Source of the DNA: an uncultured Selenomonadales bacterium
Lineage (GTDB): Bacteria; Bacillota; Negativicutes; Selenomonadales; Selenomonadaceae
NCBI GenBank assembly: GCA_947165295.1
Contig: CAMUZU010000007.1
Span: 1 to 64,000 of the forward strand
Length of the DNA: 64,000 nt
Direction: 5' to 3'
Under the pieces are notes generated by a model, which was given only the letters and a program-made list of their open reading frames with translations, did not search any database and was not told where the DNA came from. Of the stretch, positions 39,962 through 54,900 are shown in pieces; positions within the stretch are counted from its first letter, which is position 1; the number at the start of each line of letters is the position of its first letter. The translations under genes and the position numbers were made by a program.

Positions 39962-42900
39962 ATGGATGAATTCACCTTTGACTTGCAACGCTTCGCCGGC
40001 TGGTCAAAATCGTCGACGGACGGCAAGACCTGGAACTACAACACCGGTACCTTAAACTCTGTCACCGTGATTGCAAACTCGGAAAATGACATCACAAACA
40101 TTACGGGCACAGACAGCACCGCGACAGTCACGCTCGGCGAAAATGTCAACGTTTCGGGCATTACGGTTAAATTGTTCAGCGCAAACGTTGTCCAGTATTA
40201 CGACGTCATGCTTACGTTCATTGACTCAAACAACAAAGAACTCGGAACATACACGCCCGAAAGTCTTGTTACCGGCAACGCGGCGACCGGTTCCAAGCTC
40301 GTTCCCACGACGACTGCAGGCAGTGCCTTCACCGTCACTCCGTCGACCGACGGCACGACCTTCCGCGTCAAAGGCATCACTTCCGCGACGAACAACTACC
40401 TTGACTACACGCTCACGACGAGCGACGAAAGTTCTTCGACGGACGAAACGACCGACCTTAAAGCGACGGTCACGGTTGCAGCCGACGGTTCAGTTAACAT
40501 GGAAGTTCCCGCAGGACTCAACGTCAACGGACTCACCGCCAAAACTTCGAGCGGCAACTTCGACATCACTTCGCTCACCGTCAACCTCGAAAACGGTGCC
40601 TCGTACACTGCGGGCACAATCACGTACACCGGCGGCACATACACTTACAACAAAAGCAGCGACACGACAACCGTCACTGCCAATGACGTCACGCTCAGCG
40701 GCACGGGCGAAGTCACGCTTGCTCAAGGCAGCGAAGTTTCAATCGGCGAAAACGAATCGACTGCACTTGCAGTGACGACGGGCGACGCGGAAGTCACGCT
40801 TACGACCGACGGCTTTACCGTCAAGCTTGAAAAAGGTGACACGTTCACAATCGGCGACGTTGAATACACGGGCACGGCGGGTTCAGTCACGCTCAATTTC
40901 ACAGAGGACGGCATCTCCGTCGGCAGTATATCCAAAGACGCGGCATTTACCGTCAACGGCGACGAACTTAGCTTCGCCACGACGGACGGCGGATTGTCGG
41001 CTCTCGTCGGCGAAAACATGTTCGTTTTAAGCAAGACGTCAATCAGCCTCAGCGCCGACGGTCAGTTGAGTAACCCTGCCGAATGGAACAAAGTCGTTTA
41101 TGCCGACGTCGACAGTAACGAAAAAGTTGCTCTCGACCTCACCGCCGACAGCTTCAGCACGACCGCAGACACCAACGACGGCTTCAGCACGGCAGGCGAT
41201 TACGCGGGCATTGTCGTCATGGATTACGACGGCAAGACGAAATACGCCACGCTGTCGGGCTCAGAAGCAGCTTACACCGTCGCGGCAACTGCGACCATAC
41301 ACGAAGTCACGGTTACCAACGACATCGAAGGCACAGTTGCGTTCAGCGGCTTTTCGACAGACTCGTCCGTGTCAATCCTCGACTCGACGACGAAAGAAGC
41401 GCTTGCCGCGTTCACGCCGTCGACTGCGGCATTTACCGTCACCGTCGCCAATGAAGCAGCTAACTGCTACGTCAACCAAAACGTCACGCTCACCGAAGGC
41501 ACGCTCGGCTCTTACGGCACGAAGACAATCACGGCGGGCGGTTATGCTATCGGCGCGAAGGGCAGCAGTCCGCAAAACGGAGCTTTGACCGTCACCGTCG
41601 ACAGCAGCGGCAATGCCAAAATCGGCGGCCTTGCAACGGGCGAAAAATTCGAGGTCAACGACGCGACTTACCAGATGAAGACGCTCGGCAGTTCGACCGT
41701 AGTTTACAACAGCGGCGGCAGCAGAATAATCCTGTCGAACAGCGCGACAATCGCCGCCGACGACAGCGGCAACATCGACGCATCTGTTTTCGACGCCGCC
41801 GCCGAATACAAGCCGCTCACCGTCACAGACAACAAGCTCACACTCAGCTCGACTGCGGATAATTACGCTGTCATCAGTGGTACTAAAGTTGTCGCCACGC
41901 TGTCCAACGAATTCAAGTTGACGCCCGTCGGCAACGGTTCATTGAGCGGCGTCACAATCAGCGTCCCGAACGGCAAGACCGTCACCTTCGATAAGTCTTA
42001 CGGCGCGTCGACGACTGCTCCGATAATCACCGCAAAGAACGCGACTTTCACCGTCACCGCGACGGACGATTTCACCGTCGACGCTCCGACAGGCACAAGC
42101 ACAAAAGCTTCAATCACGGGCGCGACGGGCATTGCGCTCACTTCGGGCACGCTTGCGGCGACGGAGAACATTCCGATTACTGCGGGCACTTACACAATCA
42201 CTGCGGGCGAAGACACCGAGCTTACCGTCACGGGCGGCGAAACCGTCACTGTCGGCGGCATCGACACGAACGGCGAATCGTTCACCGTCAAATCGGGCGA
42301 AACCACGACGACTTATCAATACGTTGACGGGCTCGGACTTGTCACACTCAACGGCTCGAACATCAACGGCATTGTCAACGATACCGCCTTCAAGAACGGC
42401 ACGTTCACGCTCAGCGACAACGTCACTTCGACTGTCCTTGTGGCGACGGACGGCACGCTCGACTTGACAAACGTCGACACGGAAAGCTTTAAGTCGGCGA
42501 CCGTGCTCAGCAATTCCAACCCGTCAAGCGCGACCAAACTTGCCACGCTCACTTACTCTTCGGAAAACGGCTTTGCGCTCGACAACGAAGAGAACGGCGG
42601 CGTCACCACCGTCAACCTTCCCGCGTCGGACACAACTTTGACTTCGACGTTCGACACCAAAGTCACCACGGCTTCGGGCACGGGCACTTACACAATCAAC
42701 GGCAACAAGTTCGCGGCGTCAAGCTCTCCTCTCACCATTGCCGCGACGTATACATCCGACAGCGACAAGGGCGCAACGCTCACTTCGGGCAAGGTTACTT
42801 TGACTGCAACGGCTTCGGGCGGCACCGACCCCGCAACAAATTCCGTCACTGTCACGGACGGCGAAGAGATTACTGCGACGACGGGCACAATGACCGTTAA

Positions 42901-45900
42901 TGTTTCAAGCACGACGTCGGGCGGCACGACGACGACCACCGTCACGATTGCCGACCTTTCTTCGGAAACAAACGACGCATTCACCGTCGGCGAAACCGCT
43001 TACACAATGTCGGGCATCGGTTTGACGACGGGCACGGGCACTTCTCAAAAAGTTTGGACGAAGGCGGACGCGACATCTTTCACTCTTGCCGGACTCGAGG
43101 ACGAAGACACCGAAACCACCAACTGGAGCAACGTTATTACTCTTGCTTCAAGCAGCCCGACGCTCACAATCGACAAATCGACCGCAACGTCGGTTATCGT
43201 CAATTCGGACAGCACGGCGCGCATTGCCACAATCACGGACGACAGCAAATACGGTTACAAGACCTTGGCACCCGTCAGCGGCGCGACCGACACTTTGAAA
43301 GACGTCACAATCACAATCGACAATTACATTGTCACCTTCGATAAGTCTTACGGCGTGAAGGCGACGGCTCCGAAGATTAAGACGCCTGTCGCGACTTTCA
43401 AACTCGACGGCATAACGACCGCCAACTTCCAAGTCAACGGATCTTCTTCGCTTGCAACCACGAGCATTGGCGGCACGCCGACGATAACTCTGCTTGATGG
43501 CGACTTTACGCTTGCAAGCGGACAGACCGTCAAGTTCGGCGAAAGCGGCACCGACACCGTCAAAGCGGCGGGCGTCTTGAACGTGTCTTACAAAGAAGAA
43601 ACCGCGACAATCACTGCAACGGCGGGGCAACCGGCTTTCACCCTCGGCGGTCAAACGTACACGGCGGGCTCAAACAACGCCATCACCGTCGCGAAGAAGG
43701 ACGAAACGATCACCGTCACCGCGAAACTGGGCAACTCGTTCACTTACGACACGAAGAAAACGTTCACGCTCACAGCATCGACCGACGGCATCACCTTCGA
43801 CGGAGATAAACTCACCGACGTTGACGCGGGCGAAAAGTTCACAATCAAGACGGGCACCACGACCGTCGAATACACCGTTCAGCCTTCGGGCTACTTGACG
43901 GCGAGCGACAACAAGACGACCAAAGTTTACACGGGCGCGGCAATGACAAGCGGCGGCGAAGTTCCCGTTGCAGACCTCAACTTTGACGACGAGAGCAAAT
44001 TCGTCGAAGTGAAGACTTTCGCCGGCATTGTCACAATCGACACGAACACCGTCGCGACAACGGGCAAAGATGCCATTTTGGTCAGCAGTGATTACAGCGT
44101 TCAATACGGCGTGCTCACCCGCAAAAGCGCCGAAAATTACACGCTCACTCAGCCGACCGACAACGACAAGAAACTGCAGATGGATTACGCCGTGCCCACA
44201 AGAGTTGATATACCTCAAGCAATGGGCAACAGCGGCGTCTCCGTTACGTTCAACAAAGTCTTCACCATGCCGATAGTAGTCGGCGGCACGACGATAAGCT
44301 CACTCGGAGGTATCTCGAACGACACTTACGTTGTCGGCGGCGGCACGGACTCGATTGCTTCGGTCAGCGGCGCGAATGAAGTCACGATTAACGGCGGCAG
44401 CTTGAAGACAGCCGACGCAGACCAGACTATTGTCGCGAGCAGCAGTTTCACCGTTTCGGGTTACGAAAGTTCGGGCAGTGCTTCGGACGGCATCGTCATA
44501 AGCACAAGCGACATCGGCGACATCGAAGTCGGCGAAGGCTTCACCCTCAATGAAAACGAATACACGCGCAACTCGGTTGTCGGGCTCACGAACGGAGACA
44601 GCGTTTATACAGGTGCCTCCGTGGTGACGGGCGACGCCATTTCCGTCAACATTGGTCAACTTGCACTCGCCTCCAATTTCAAAGGCATGGTTGCAGCACC
44701 CACCAACGGCACTTTGCTCGCCGGTGAAACTTTGCCGGCAAGCGCGATTGTCGTTGACAACGCGTCCGATCCGAAAGCCGTTTACGCGGACTTGACGAAC
44801 AACGCCAGCTTGGTCACCATCTCGAAGAACGCCACTGCGGCGGGCGGCTTTGCAAACGCAAACAACCTTACAATCGCCACGGACAGCAAGACGGCTCTTC
44901 AAGTCAACAACTTCACCGACCTCAACGCAAGCGGCGTGACGATTTACGCGGACACCTCGAAGGCGACGTTCAAAGTCACCGCGACAAGCAGCGATTACTT
45001 CAAAGTCAGCGGCGCGGACACCGCTCCGAAAGTCGAAGGCGCGACGGAATTGACTTTGACCTCCGGCAAAATCACCGCGACGAAGGGACAGAAAATCACC
45101 CTCGGCGAAGGCGGTCAAGTTCTCGACGTCACGGGCAATGCCGTCACCGTCGCGAAGAGCGGCGATAGCAACTGGCTCGTCACGGGCACGGCGACCGACG
45201 CTTCCGAATTCAAACTCGGCAACAAGACTTACAAAGTCAACAGCGGCGACATCACCTTCACGATTAACAGTAGCGGCGCAGTCACAATCGGCAACGTGTT
45301 CGAGAACGAAGTCTTCACTTACGAAGGCACAACTTACTCGCTCAAGAGCGCGGGGCTCGTTGCGGCGGACGGCGACTCGTACAAACTCATGACGTTCACC
45401 GGCAGCTCCGTCGCGGCGTCAGCTCTCGACGGCGACGGCTGGACAGGACTTGTCACCGTCACCACCGATCAGGGCGTGTCGATTCCGCCGGCAAGCAGCT
45501 TGTCTCCCGTCACGCTGATTGACAGTTCGTTTGCCACGACTTACGGCGCGCTTGAATCCGTCGACGGCGGCGGTTATTCGCTCACGAAGGCGGCAACCGA
45601 CTACGGCAAGCTGAAGATTGTTTCAATCGGCTCCGCAGCGGGCAACGTCACACTCGGCAAGGACTTCGTCAACACGTCGCTCCACACGTCGCTTGACGCG
45701 GGCGTCTCGGACTTCCTCGTCACGGACGCGGATAATCAATTCGTCGTCACGCTTTCAGGCGGCGTCGCGGGTATCAGCGGTGCAACGGCGGCTTCACTGG
45801 TCAGCGGCTCTCTTGCGGCGGCAGGTGACCTTTCCGTCACCGTGAACGGCTCGGTCGTCTCCGCGCAGGATGAGGCGGGTGTTGTCGTCATTCGCAACGG

Positions 45901-48900
45901 CAACAACGTTTCTGTCGGCGGCCTCGGTCAAGACGAAGGCTTTATCGTCGGCAGCGGTCAATACACAATGACTGCGCTCGGCGTCACCAACGGCGACAAC
46001 AAACTTTTGGACGGCAGTAAACCTTCCGACAGCGTCGACGCGGTTGTTCCGCTCACAAGCTTGACGGGCGGCACGTGGCGCAACTTGCTCACCGCAGACA
46101 ACGGCTTGTCGATTCATGCGAATTCGCCTGAAGGTCTCGTTATCGACAGCGCGAAGACGAAGATTTACGCGACACTCGAAGGCGATTCGACCAAAGGATT
46201 CTCCTTCACGCAGGGCGACGGTCACGCCGATTGGTCAGGCAGCGCAACCGTTTCGATTGACAACACGACGCTCACATTGCCCGCGGCGTTCAATCAAATT
46301 CACGCGATTAAATCCACCGCAGAGTTCACCGCCGATTCAACGACGGGCGCAACTTACGCGGTCACCGACTCCGCAGACGGCGCGCAGGTCACGGGCGTCA
46401 CCAAACTCACGCAGACGACCGGCACGATTCTTATCACCGACACAATCCTTTCAGTCAGCGCGGACAACAAAGAAATTTCTTACGTCAACGGCGACGGCAC
46501 GATTAAGGTTGCGTTTGACAACGGCACGCTTTCGATTGGCGAACTCGACAAAGGCGACCAATTCAAACTCGGCACACATCAATACACCGTCACATCAAGT
46601 TCAATCACTCGCGACGACGGACGCGTTTACAAAGGTACCGACTTCACCAACGAAGCAGTCAACGCTTCGTCACTCGACAGCGACACGAACTGGATGGCGG
46701 TCATTCCTGCGGAGGACGGTGTGCTCACGCTCAGCTCCGGCAACGTTTCGATTCTGTCGACGGCGGGCAGTGCTTACGTCATGGACGGCGATGTCATTTA
46801 CGGCACGCTCGAAACCGTCGACGGCGGCTACTCCATGTCGTCGGCGGGCGCAAGCACCGACGCAAGCTTGAAGTCAATCGTCGTCGAACCGATTCTTGCG
46901 GGCGCGGTGGGCAACCAATCGGCTCAAGCCGTCACCTTCGGCGACGCAAGCGAATTCATCAGCATTCCCGTCACGGCGGGCAAGAATCAATTCACCGTCA
47001 CCGAAGCGGAAAGCGGTTACACAATCACTTACGACAGCAGGAAAGCTCCCGTCGTCGCGACCGCCACGAAACTCAGCTTGACTTCGGGCGCGTTGACTGC
47101 AAGCTCAAACGGTCAGACAATCACTGCGGGCGACCACACAGTCACCGCCGCGAATCTCACCGTCACCAAGACGGACGACGGCATTACAATCGACACCATT
47201 ACTGCGGACAGCAGCAACTTCACGCTCGACGGCGAAACTTACGGCATGATTAACAACGTCGGCTTGTTCAACTACAAAGACAAGGCGATTGTCAACGAAT
47301 CAAGCTTTGCGAACGGCAAGTTTACCGTCGACGCGAAGTTGACCGAAGACCCGGTTATCGCCGCGACGGGCGGAAAGCTTACATTGCCCTACGACTCCAA
47401 GACTTCAATCATCGTCGACAGCGACAGCAATCCGACCGTCAAGTACGCGACGCTCACCGTCGGCGAAAACGGCTGGACACTCAACAAGAACGGTGACATC
47501 GACGCGACGGCTGCAATATCCACCGTGTCCGTTGACGCGGCGGACACCACCTTGAAGACCGACTTCGCCACCACGATTCAGACGTCGTCGGCAAGCAATG
47601 GCTCGCCCGTTTACACGATTAACGACGTGGTTTATCAGCCCGACAAGAACAACGGAGAGGACGACACCGCCGTTGAACTCACCATTGCCGCACAAATCGG
47701 CACGGATTCGGCCAAAACGCCGACTTCCGCGTTGAAGGCGGGCAAAGTTGTCATCGATTCGACGAAGAACGCAAGCCTCGTCAGCGGCTCGGAAGAAAAG
47801 TTGACCGTTACCGCGACGAAGGGCGCAATCAACGTTTCGGCAACTTCGGGCGCGCTTACACTCACCGGCATTGACGAGAACGAAACTTTCACAATCGGCG
47901 ACAGCTCATATGCAATGAAGGGCATCGGCTTGACGACGACGACCGGCACGGGCGACGAGGCAGTCAACAAACTTTGGACGGAGGAAGTAACCTCGACGAC
48001 TTCTTTCACGGCGAACGACCTTGCCGCGACTACTTCAACCGACAACTGGAGCGATTATGCGACCGTCGACGGCGCGCTCAAGATTGACACCGAATCGAAG
48101 GCGGGCATCATCGTCGACAAAGGCGAAATCACGCGTCTTGCCAAACTTGAGGGCGACAAAGATAAGGGCTTCACCTTGACCAAGAGTAACAACGGCTTGA
48201 ACTCCGTTACCGTCACGGACGTCAAAGCGACCGTTGCTCAAGGTGCTTATTCTTCCATTACTGCAAACGGCGCAGTGCTCAACGTCACCGCAAACGGCAC
48301 GGATGATTTTATCGTCGACGGCACGAGCAAGAACGCTTCAGTCACGGGCGCTTCAAGTGTTGCGCTTACTTCGGGCACGCTTGCAACTTCGGGCATTCCG
48401 ATCGTCGCGGACAAATACACAATCACTGCGAAGGCGGGCATGACCGTCAACGTCGACGGCACGACCGTCAAAATCGGCGGCATTGACGCGGGCGAATCTT
48501 TCACCGTCAACGGCACGATTTACAAATACATCTCGGCGGACGTCGGACTCGTCACCACGGACAGTAGCGGCAAAATCACGGACATTGTCAAAGCGGCGGA
48601 CTTCGCGGAAAACACGTACACGCTCGGCAATGACCCCGACAAAGCTATCGCGGCGACGAAGGACGGCACGCTTGACTTGACGGAGCAAACCGAATCGGCG
48701 GTTGTCCTCAACGCATTGACGGGCACGGACATCAAGAAGTATGCAGATCTCACCGTCGACGATAACGGCGGCTTCACGCTCAAGAAGACGACCGACAACG
48801 CAATTTCGACCGTCAAGCTTCCCGCGACGGGCGCGACGTTGACGACGGACTTTGCAACCAAAGTCACCGCAGAAAGCGGCTCGGCGACGTTCACCGTCAA

Positions 48901-51900
48901 CGGCAAGTCTTTCAAGGCTTCGGACAGCGCGCTTGAAATTTCGGCGACTTACGCATCCGAAACCGACAAGGGCGCAACGCTCACAAGCGGCACCGTTGCT
49001 TTGACACCGGGCGGTGACACGGATTCGGTTACCGTCGACGGCAAAACAATCGAAGTCACGGCGGGCGATATGAAAGTCAAAGCCGACAACTCAGGCGTCA
49101 CGCTCAACGGCCTCAACAACGGCGACACCTTCACCGTCGGCGAAACCACATACTCGGTTATGACTTCTTCGACCGGTGCTGTATCGCTGATTAACACGAC
49201 CGACGAAACCAACGCAAAGATTTGGAAGGGCGAAAACTTCGCCTCAGGCGTCACGCTCGACGACCTCAACGACGCGAACAACTGGCTCAAGATTGTGACG
49301 ACCGACGGTAACCTTACAATCACCGACGATCTCTTCAAAGACGCGACCGACAAAAAGATTGACCTTTACAACATGAACGACGGTACCACTTACGGCAAGC
49401 TGTCGAAGGACGACACCGCCGGCACCTTCACGCTGACGAAGACTGCCAACGACGCGGATTTGACTTCAATCACCACGGGCAAGACGACATTCAGCGCGGA
49501 ACTCAAAGAAGGCACGCTTACAATCACGCCTTCGACGACCGACAACACAGTTTCACTTGACGGCGCGAAGGCTGTCACTTTGATGGCGGGCACCATCTCG
49601 GCAACGGCGACCGTTCCCGTCACCGCAGACGAAGGCGCGACAATCACTGCAGACGAAGGCGCGACAATCACCGTCAGCGTCGACGACAACAAAAAAGTCA
49701 CCGTCGGCGGCATCGATACGGCGGATGACAAGTTCAGCGTCGGCGAAACGAAATATCAATACGCCACGAATCTTAAGGGACTTGTCACGACGGACGGCAC
49801 GAACATCAGAGGCATTGTCGGCGAAGAAGGTTTCGATTCGACGACGGGCACTTTCACGCTCGGCGACGTCGAAGTTACGGGCGTTGTCCAAGCCACGGGC
49901 AATGCGCTTAACCTTTCGGGCACGAACGTTAAAGGCGGCACGGTTCTTGACAGCCTCGTCCCGTCGACCGCGAAGAAACTTGCGACGCTCACCGTCGACG
50001 GCTCGACCTTCACGCTTACGAAAGACACGGGCGACGCGGGCGTTACCTCCGTCACGCTCGGCGACAACAACGCTGTCTTGAATACCTTCGCGACCGAAGT
50101 CACCACGGGCACGGGCATTTACCAAGTCAACAACAATGTCTTCGACGCGGCAAGCGACACGCTCACGATTAAGGCGACGGACGAAGGCGCGACACTTACG
50201 ACGGGCACCGTCACGCTCAGCAACACTGCTTCGGCAAGCGGCGACCTCGCCAACTTCGATACAACCGAATTGACTGCGGGCAACTCCGTCACCAGCGACG
50301 ACGGCACCAAAGTTGACGCGGGCGCAGGCACGACAATCACCGTTGCTGTTGAAAACGGCGAACTGAAGACTGTCGGCGGACTTGATGAGCTGAACGAAAG
50401 CTTCACCGTCACACCGAAGGAAGGCACCGCGAAGACTTACAAATACATCTCGGAAGACGTCGGGCTTGTCGAAATCAAAAACGGCACGGTTGACGGCATT
50501 GTCACTTCGGCGAACTTCACGAACAACACGTTCACTTACACAACGACGATTGACACGACCGCGGTCACCGCACCGACGACGGACAATGCGCTGCTTGACT
50601 TGTCGGCGACGGACGTTAAATCGGCGACCGTACTCAGCAGCTTGACGGGCGACAACATCACCAAGCTCGGCACGCTCACCGTCGAAAACAACACTTTCAC
50701 GTTCACGCCGACCGATGCAGACGGAATTGCCGACGCGATTACATCAGTCACCGTCCCCAAAGACGCGACGCTTGCCACGGGCTTTGAAACCGACGTGACG
50801 ACCAACGGCAATGCCACCGTCAACGATAAAGTCTTCATTGCGGACGCCGGACTTGAGCTTCACGCGACGGCAAAAGACGCGACGCTCACGAAAGGCACCG
50901 TCACACTTCAGGCGGGCGGCGACGTCACAATCACCGACGCGCAGACAATCAAGGCGGACACCACGACCGACGGAATCACCGTCGACGTTGCCGAAGATAA
51001 AAAAGTCACCGTCGGCGGACTCGGCGCGGGCGAAAAGTTCACCGTCACCGAAAAAGACGCGACTTCCGGCACGACTTACCAATACATTAAAGACGTGGGG
51101 CTTGTCACCATTAACGGAAACACAATCGACAAAATTGTCACTTCGGGCTTTAACAAAGACGCGGGCACGTTCAATTTCGACGACGCTGAAACCGCGACGC
51201 CGCTGTACTTGACGGGCGACGGCACGCTCGACTTGACCGCCACGGCGGCAGGCAGCACTTACACCGTGCTCAGCAGTAACAATCCGTCGACAGCGAAAAA
51301 TCTTGCGACGCTCACCGTCACTGCGGGCGACTCGACAACTTACGCCTTCACCGTCAACGACAAAGACAACATCGACTCGATTAAAACCGTCACGCTTCCC
51401 GACACGGCGGCGGAAGTCACCACCGGCTTTGCGACCGCAATCACCACTGCCAGCGGCTCGAACACGTTCAAAGTCAACGGCGTGTCCTTCGCGGCGGCGG
51501 GCAGCGAACTCACCATTAACGCGACAGACAACAGCGCGACGCTCTCGAACGGCAAAGTCACCTTGTCGAAGGACAGCACGGACACCGCTTCAGTCACCGT
51601 CGGCGAAGACACAATCACTGCGACGGCGGGCGACATGACCGTTGCCGTTGCGACCGAAAACAACACTTCGACCGTCACCGTTGCCGACCTCGAATCAAGC
51701 GACGCCTTCACCGTCACCGACAGCGCAGGCAACACACAGACTTACGAGATGAACGGCATCGGCTTGACGACGGGCGACGACACTTCCAAAAAAGTTTGGA
51801 CGGACGACGCGACCACGCAAAAGACTTCTTTCACGCTTGACGAACTTGACACGGCTTCGACAACATACGCTTCAAACTGGAAATACTTCGAGATTTCCGA

Positions 51901-54900
51901 AGACGGCACGTTTACAATCGACAGCACGAATGTCGAAAAGAGCGTTATCGTTGTCGACAGCACGAAGGCGACTCGTCTTGCCAAACTCGAAGGCGGCGCA
52001 CTCAGCAAAGTTGACGGCGAATTGACTTCCGTCACCGTCGACGGCGTGCAAGCGACAATCGACCCGGCTTACAAAAACGTCACCGCGAACAGCGCAACGC
52101 TCGAAGTCACGCCGAAAGACACGAATACTTCGTTCACCGTCGACGGCACGAAACAGTACGCTTCAATCACGGGCGCGGCGGGCGTCAAGCTCAACAGCGG
52201 CACAATCACCATGACCGGCAAGACTTCGTCGGTTGATGAAGTTCCCGTGACTGCGGGCGATTACACCGTCAAAGACCTCGGCATAAGCGGCACGTCGGCA
52301 AGCACCGTCAACATCACCAACAACAACGGCACCGTCACCGTCGACGGCATCGACTCGACCGAATACTTCACCGTCGAAACGTCGACGACCAAAACGAAAT
52401 ATCAGATGACAAGCGCGGGGCTCGTCTCGTTCACGGGCGACAACCTCAACGAACTTTCGGGCGTGCAGACGACGACAGAAACGTCGACTTCGTATGAACT
52501 CGGCAAGAAACTCACTCGCGCCATTGCACCCGAAACCAGCGGCACCGACAAAGTCCTCGACTTGAGCACGGGCACGACCACCGCCAAAGTCCTCGACAGC
52601 AAGACGGCTCCGAAGGAAGTCCTCGGCAACCTCACCGCACCGACGACGACGGGCGGCGCGTTCATCTTGGCAGGCACAGACACAGGCACAGGCATCACGA
52701 CGACCAACATCAACAAAATAATTTTGGGCGAAAACGGTACGGGCGTCGACAACCTCACCGTCAACGTCGCGGAAATCACCGTCACCACACCGACCGACGG
52801 CGGCACGTACACCGTCAACGGCAAAGCTTACGCGGCAACGGACGCGCTTGAACTCAAGACGACCGAAAACGCTTCGACCTTGACGACGGGCACCGTCACG
52901 TTGACTGCGGGCGACACCTCCGCGACCAAAGAAGTCACGGGCACGACCGACGCAAAGACCGTCACCGTCACGAAAGGCAAGCTCACTGCCACGGCGACGG
53001 ACGGCGGCGCAGTCACCTTGACCGACATTGCCGCGACGGACGCTTTCACCATTGGCACGACCGCAGACGACACCAAGACTTACACGGCGGGCGAGTTGAC
53101 CTTGTCCGACGGCACGAACATCTGGACGAAGAGCAACCCGCTTGACACGACGGGCGTCAAAGTTGCCGACCTTACCACGCAAACCAACTGGACGAAAGCA
53201 ATCGAAGCGGCGGACAACACGCTCACAATCAACAGCAACACGACGGCGGGCGGAATCGTCGTCGACGACGCGACGGCTCCCGCGACGGCTTACGGCTTGT
53301 TGACTGTCGGCAATGACGGCGTCACCCTTGAGAAAGCTTTGGGCGACGACATCAAATTCCCGACGACGGCGGACGGCGAACTTGCAAGCATTGAACTCGA
53401 CGGCGTCACCGCGACAATCAATGCCGACCTTGTCAGCGAAAACACATCTGTCACCGCCGTCAAAGGCACGGGCGACAGCGCAGTTGAAACGACCTTCACC
53501 GTTACCGAGGCGGCAAGCGGATACACCGTCGACGCGCCGAACTCCACCGTCAAGAACGCGACTGCACTCACCTTGACGAAAGGCACGCTCAACGACATCA
53601 CAGGCACGACGGCTGTCACGGCGGGCGGCAAGACAATCACTGACGCAAGCGAGAAGATCAACATCACCGTCGACGACACCGGCGTCACAATCGGCGGCAT
53701 TGATTCGGCGAACGAGACCTTCACCGTCGACGGCACGAAGTACAAATACATTGAAAACGTCGGGCTTGCGAGGATGAAGACCGAAGGCGACACCGTCGAC
53801 GCGCTGTGCGACAACTTCGACGCGGACGACGGCACGTATTCGCTTGACGACGAAGCTTTCACCGAAATCACCGCGCCCGACGAAGACGGTAAGCTTGCTC
53901 TCGGCACGATGGAAAACAACGACGAAATCACAATTTATGACTCCGTCACCGCGCCGAGCAAAGTTTACGCGACGCTCAAGTTCACCGACGCGAAAGGCTA
54001 CGAACTCACCGCGGACAAAGACGCGACCGACGACGTCAGCGAAAAAATCAAGACCGTCACAATGCCTGCGGCGGGCACGACGTTGACAACCAACTTTGCA
54101 ACCAACGTCGAAACTGCAGCTGATGAAGGCACCTTCACCGTCAACGACAAGACTTACAACGCGACGGGAGCCGACGCGCTCACCATTGCCGCGACCGCAG
54201 ACGGCGACTCCACGTTGACGACGGGCACCGTCAAACTTAATGCGACGACGAATGAAACCGTCGACACCACGAACAGCGGCTCAATCACCGCGGGCACCGT
54301 CACCGGCTACACCAACGACGGCATAATCACCGTCACCGCCATTGCCGAAGATACCGCGACTTCAACCGCGGCCGACGCGAAGATTGGCGACTTTGAGGAG
54401 GGCGAAAAAGTCACCGTCGACGACACGACTTACACCAAGACGAAAGTCGGCTTTATCAGCAACGAAACCGACAGCAAGCTTTACAAGTTCGCGACAAAAA
54501 TCCTCGACGACGGCGACATCACCGTCAACGGACTTTCGGATGCCGATTGGAAACAAGCAATCGTCACGGACGACACCTTTGAACTCGACGACTCGACAAT
54601 TTCCGAAGCCGACGGCTACGACAAGATGAAAGAAACCGTCGTACTCGGCGGCACGGGCGAAGATCTCAAAGTCACCGACGCGGCTGTCACCGAAAATTAC
54701 GGCACGCTCACCGTCAACGGCGCGACGTTTAACTTCACGCTCAACGACACGGCTCCCGGCACAATCGACGTTGCCGCCACTTACACCGTCGCAGTCACTG
54801 CGGACATGACGAAGTTTGACGAAGGCATCAACTTCACCGCGCAGGAAGCGAACTTCACCGTCACCGCGAAGACAGCCGCACCTTCGGGCGACCTTGCCAA

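Noticed and set aside
39962-40010. Phage structural protein, suggested by the FDLQRFA opening, which resembles some phage capsid N-termini
   Set aside because: No phage genes are nearby and the rest of the protein is a giant beta-repeat array. The likeness is limited to a few residues.
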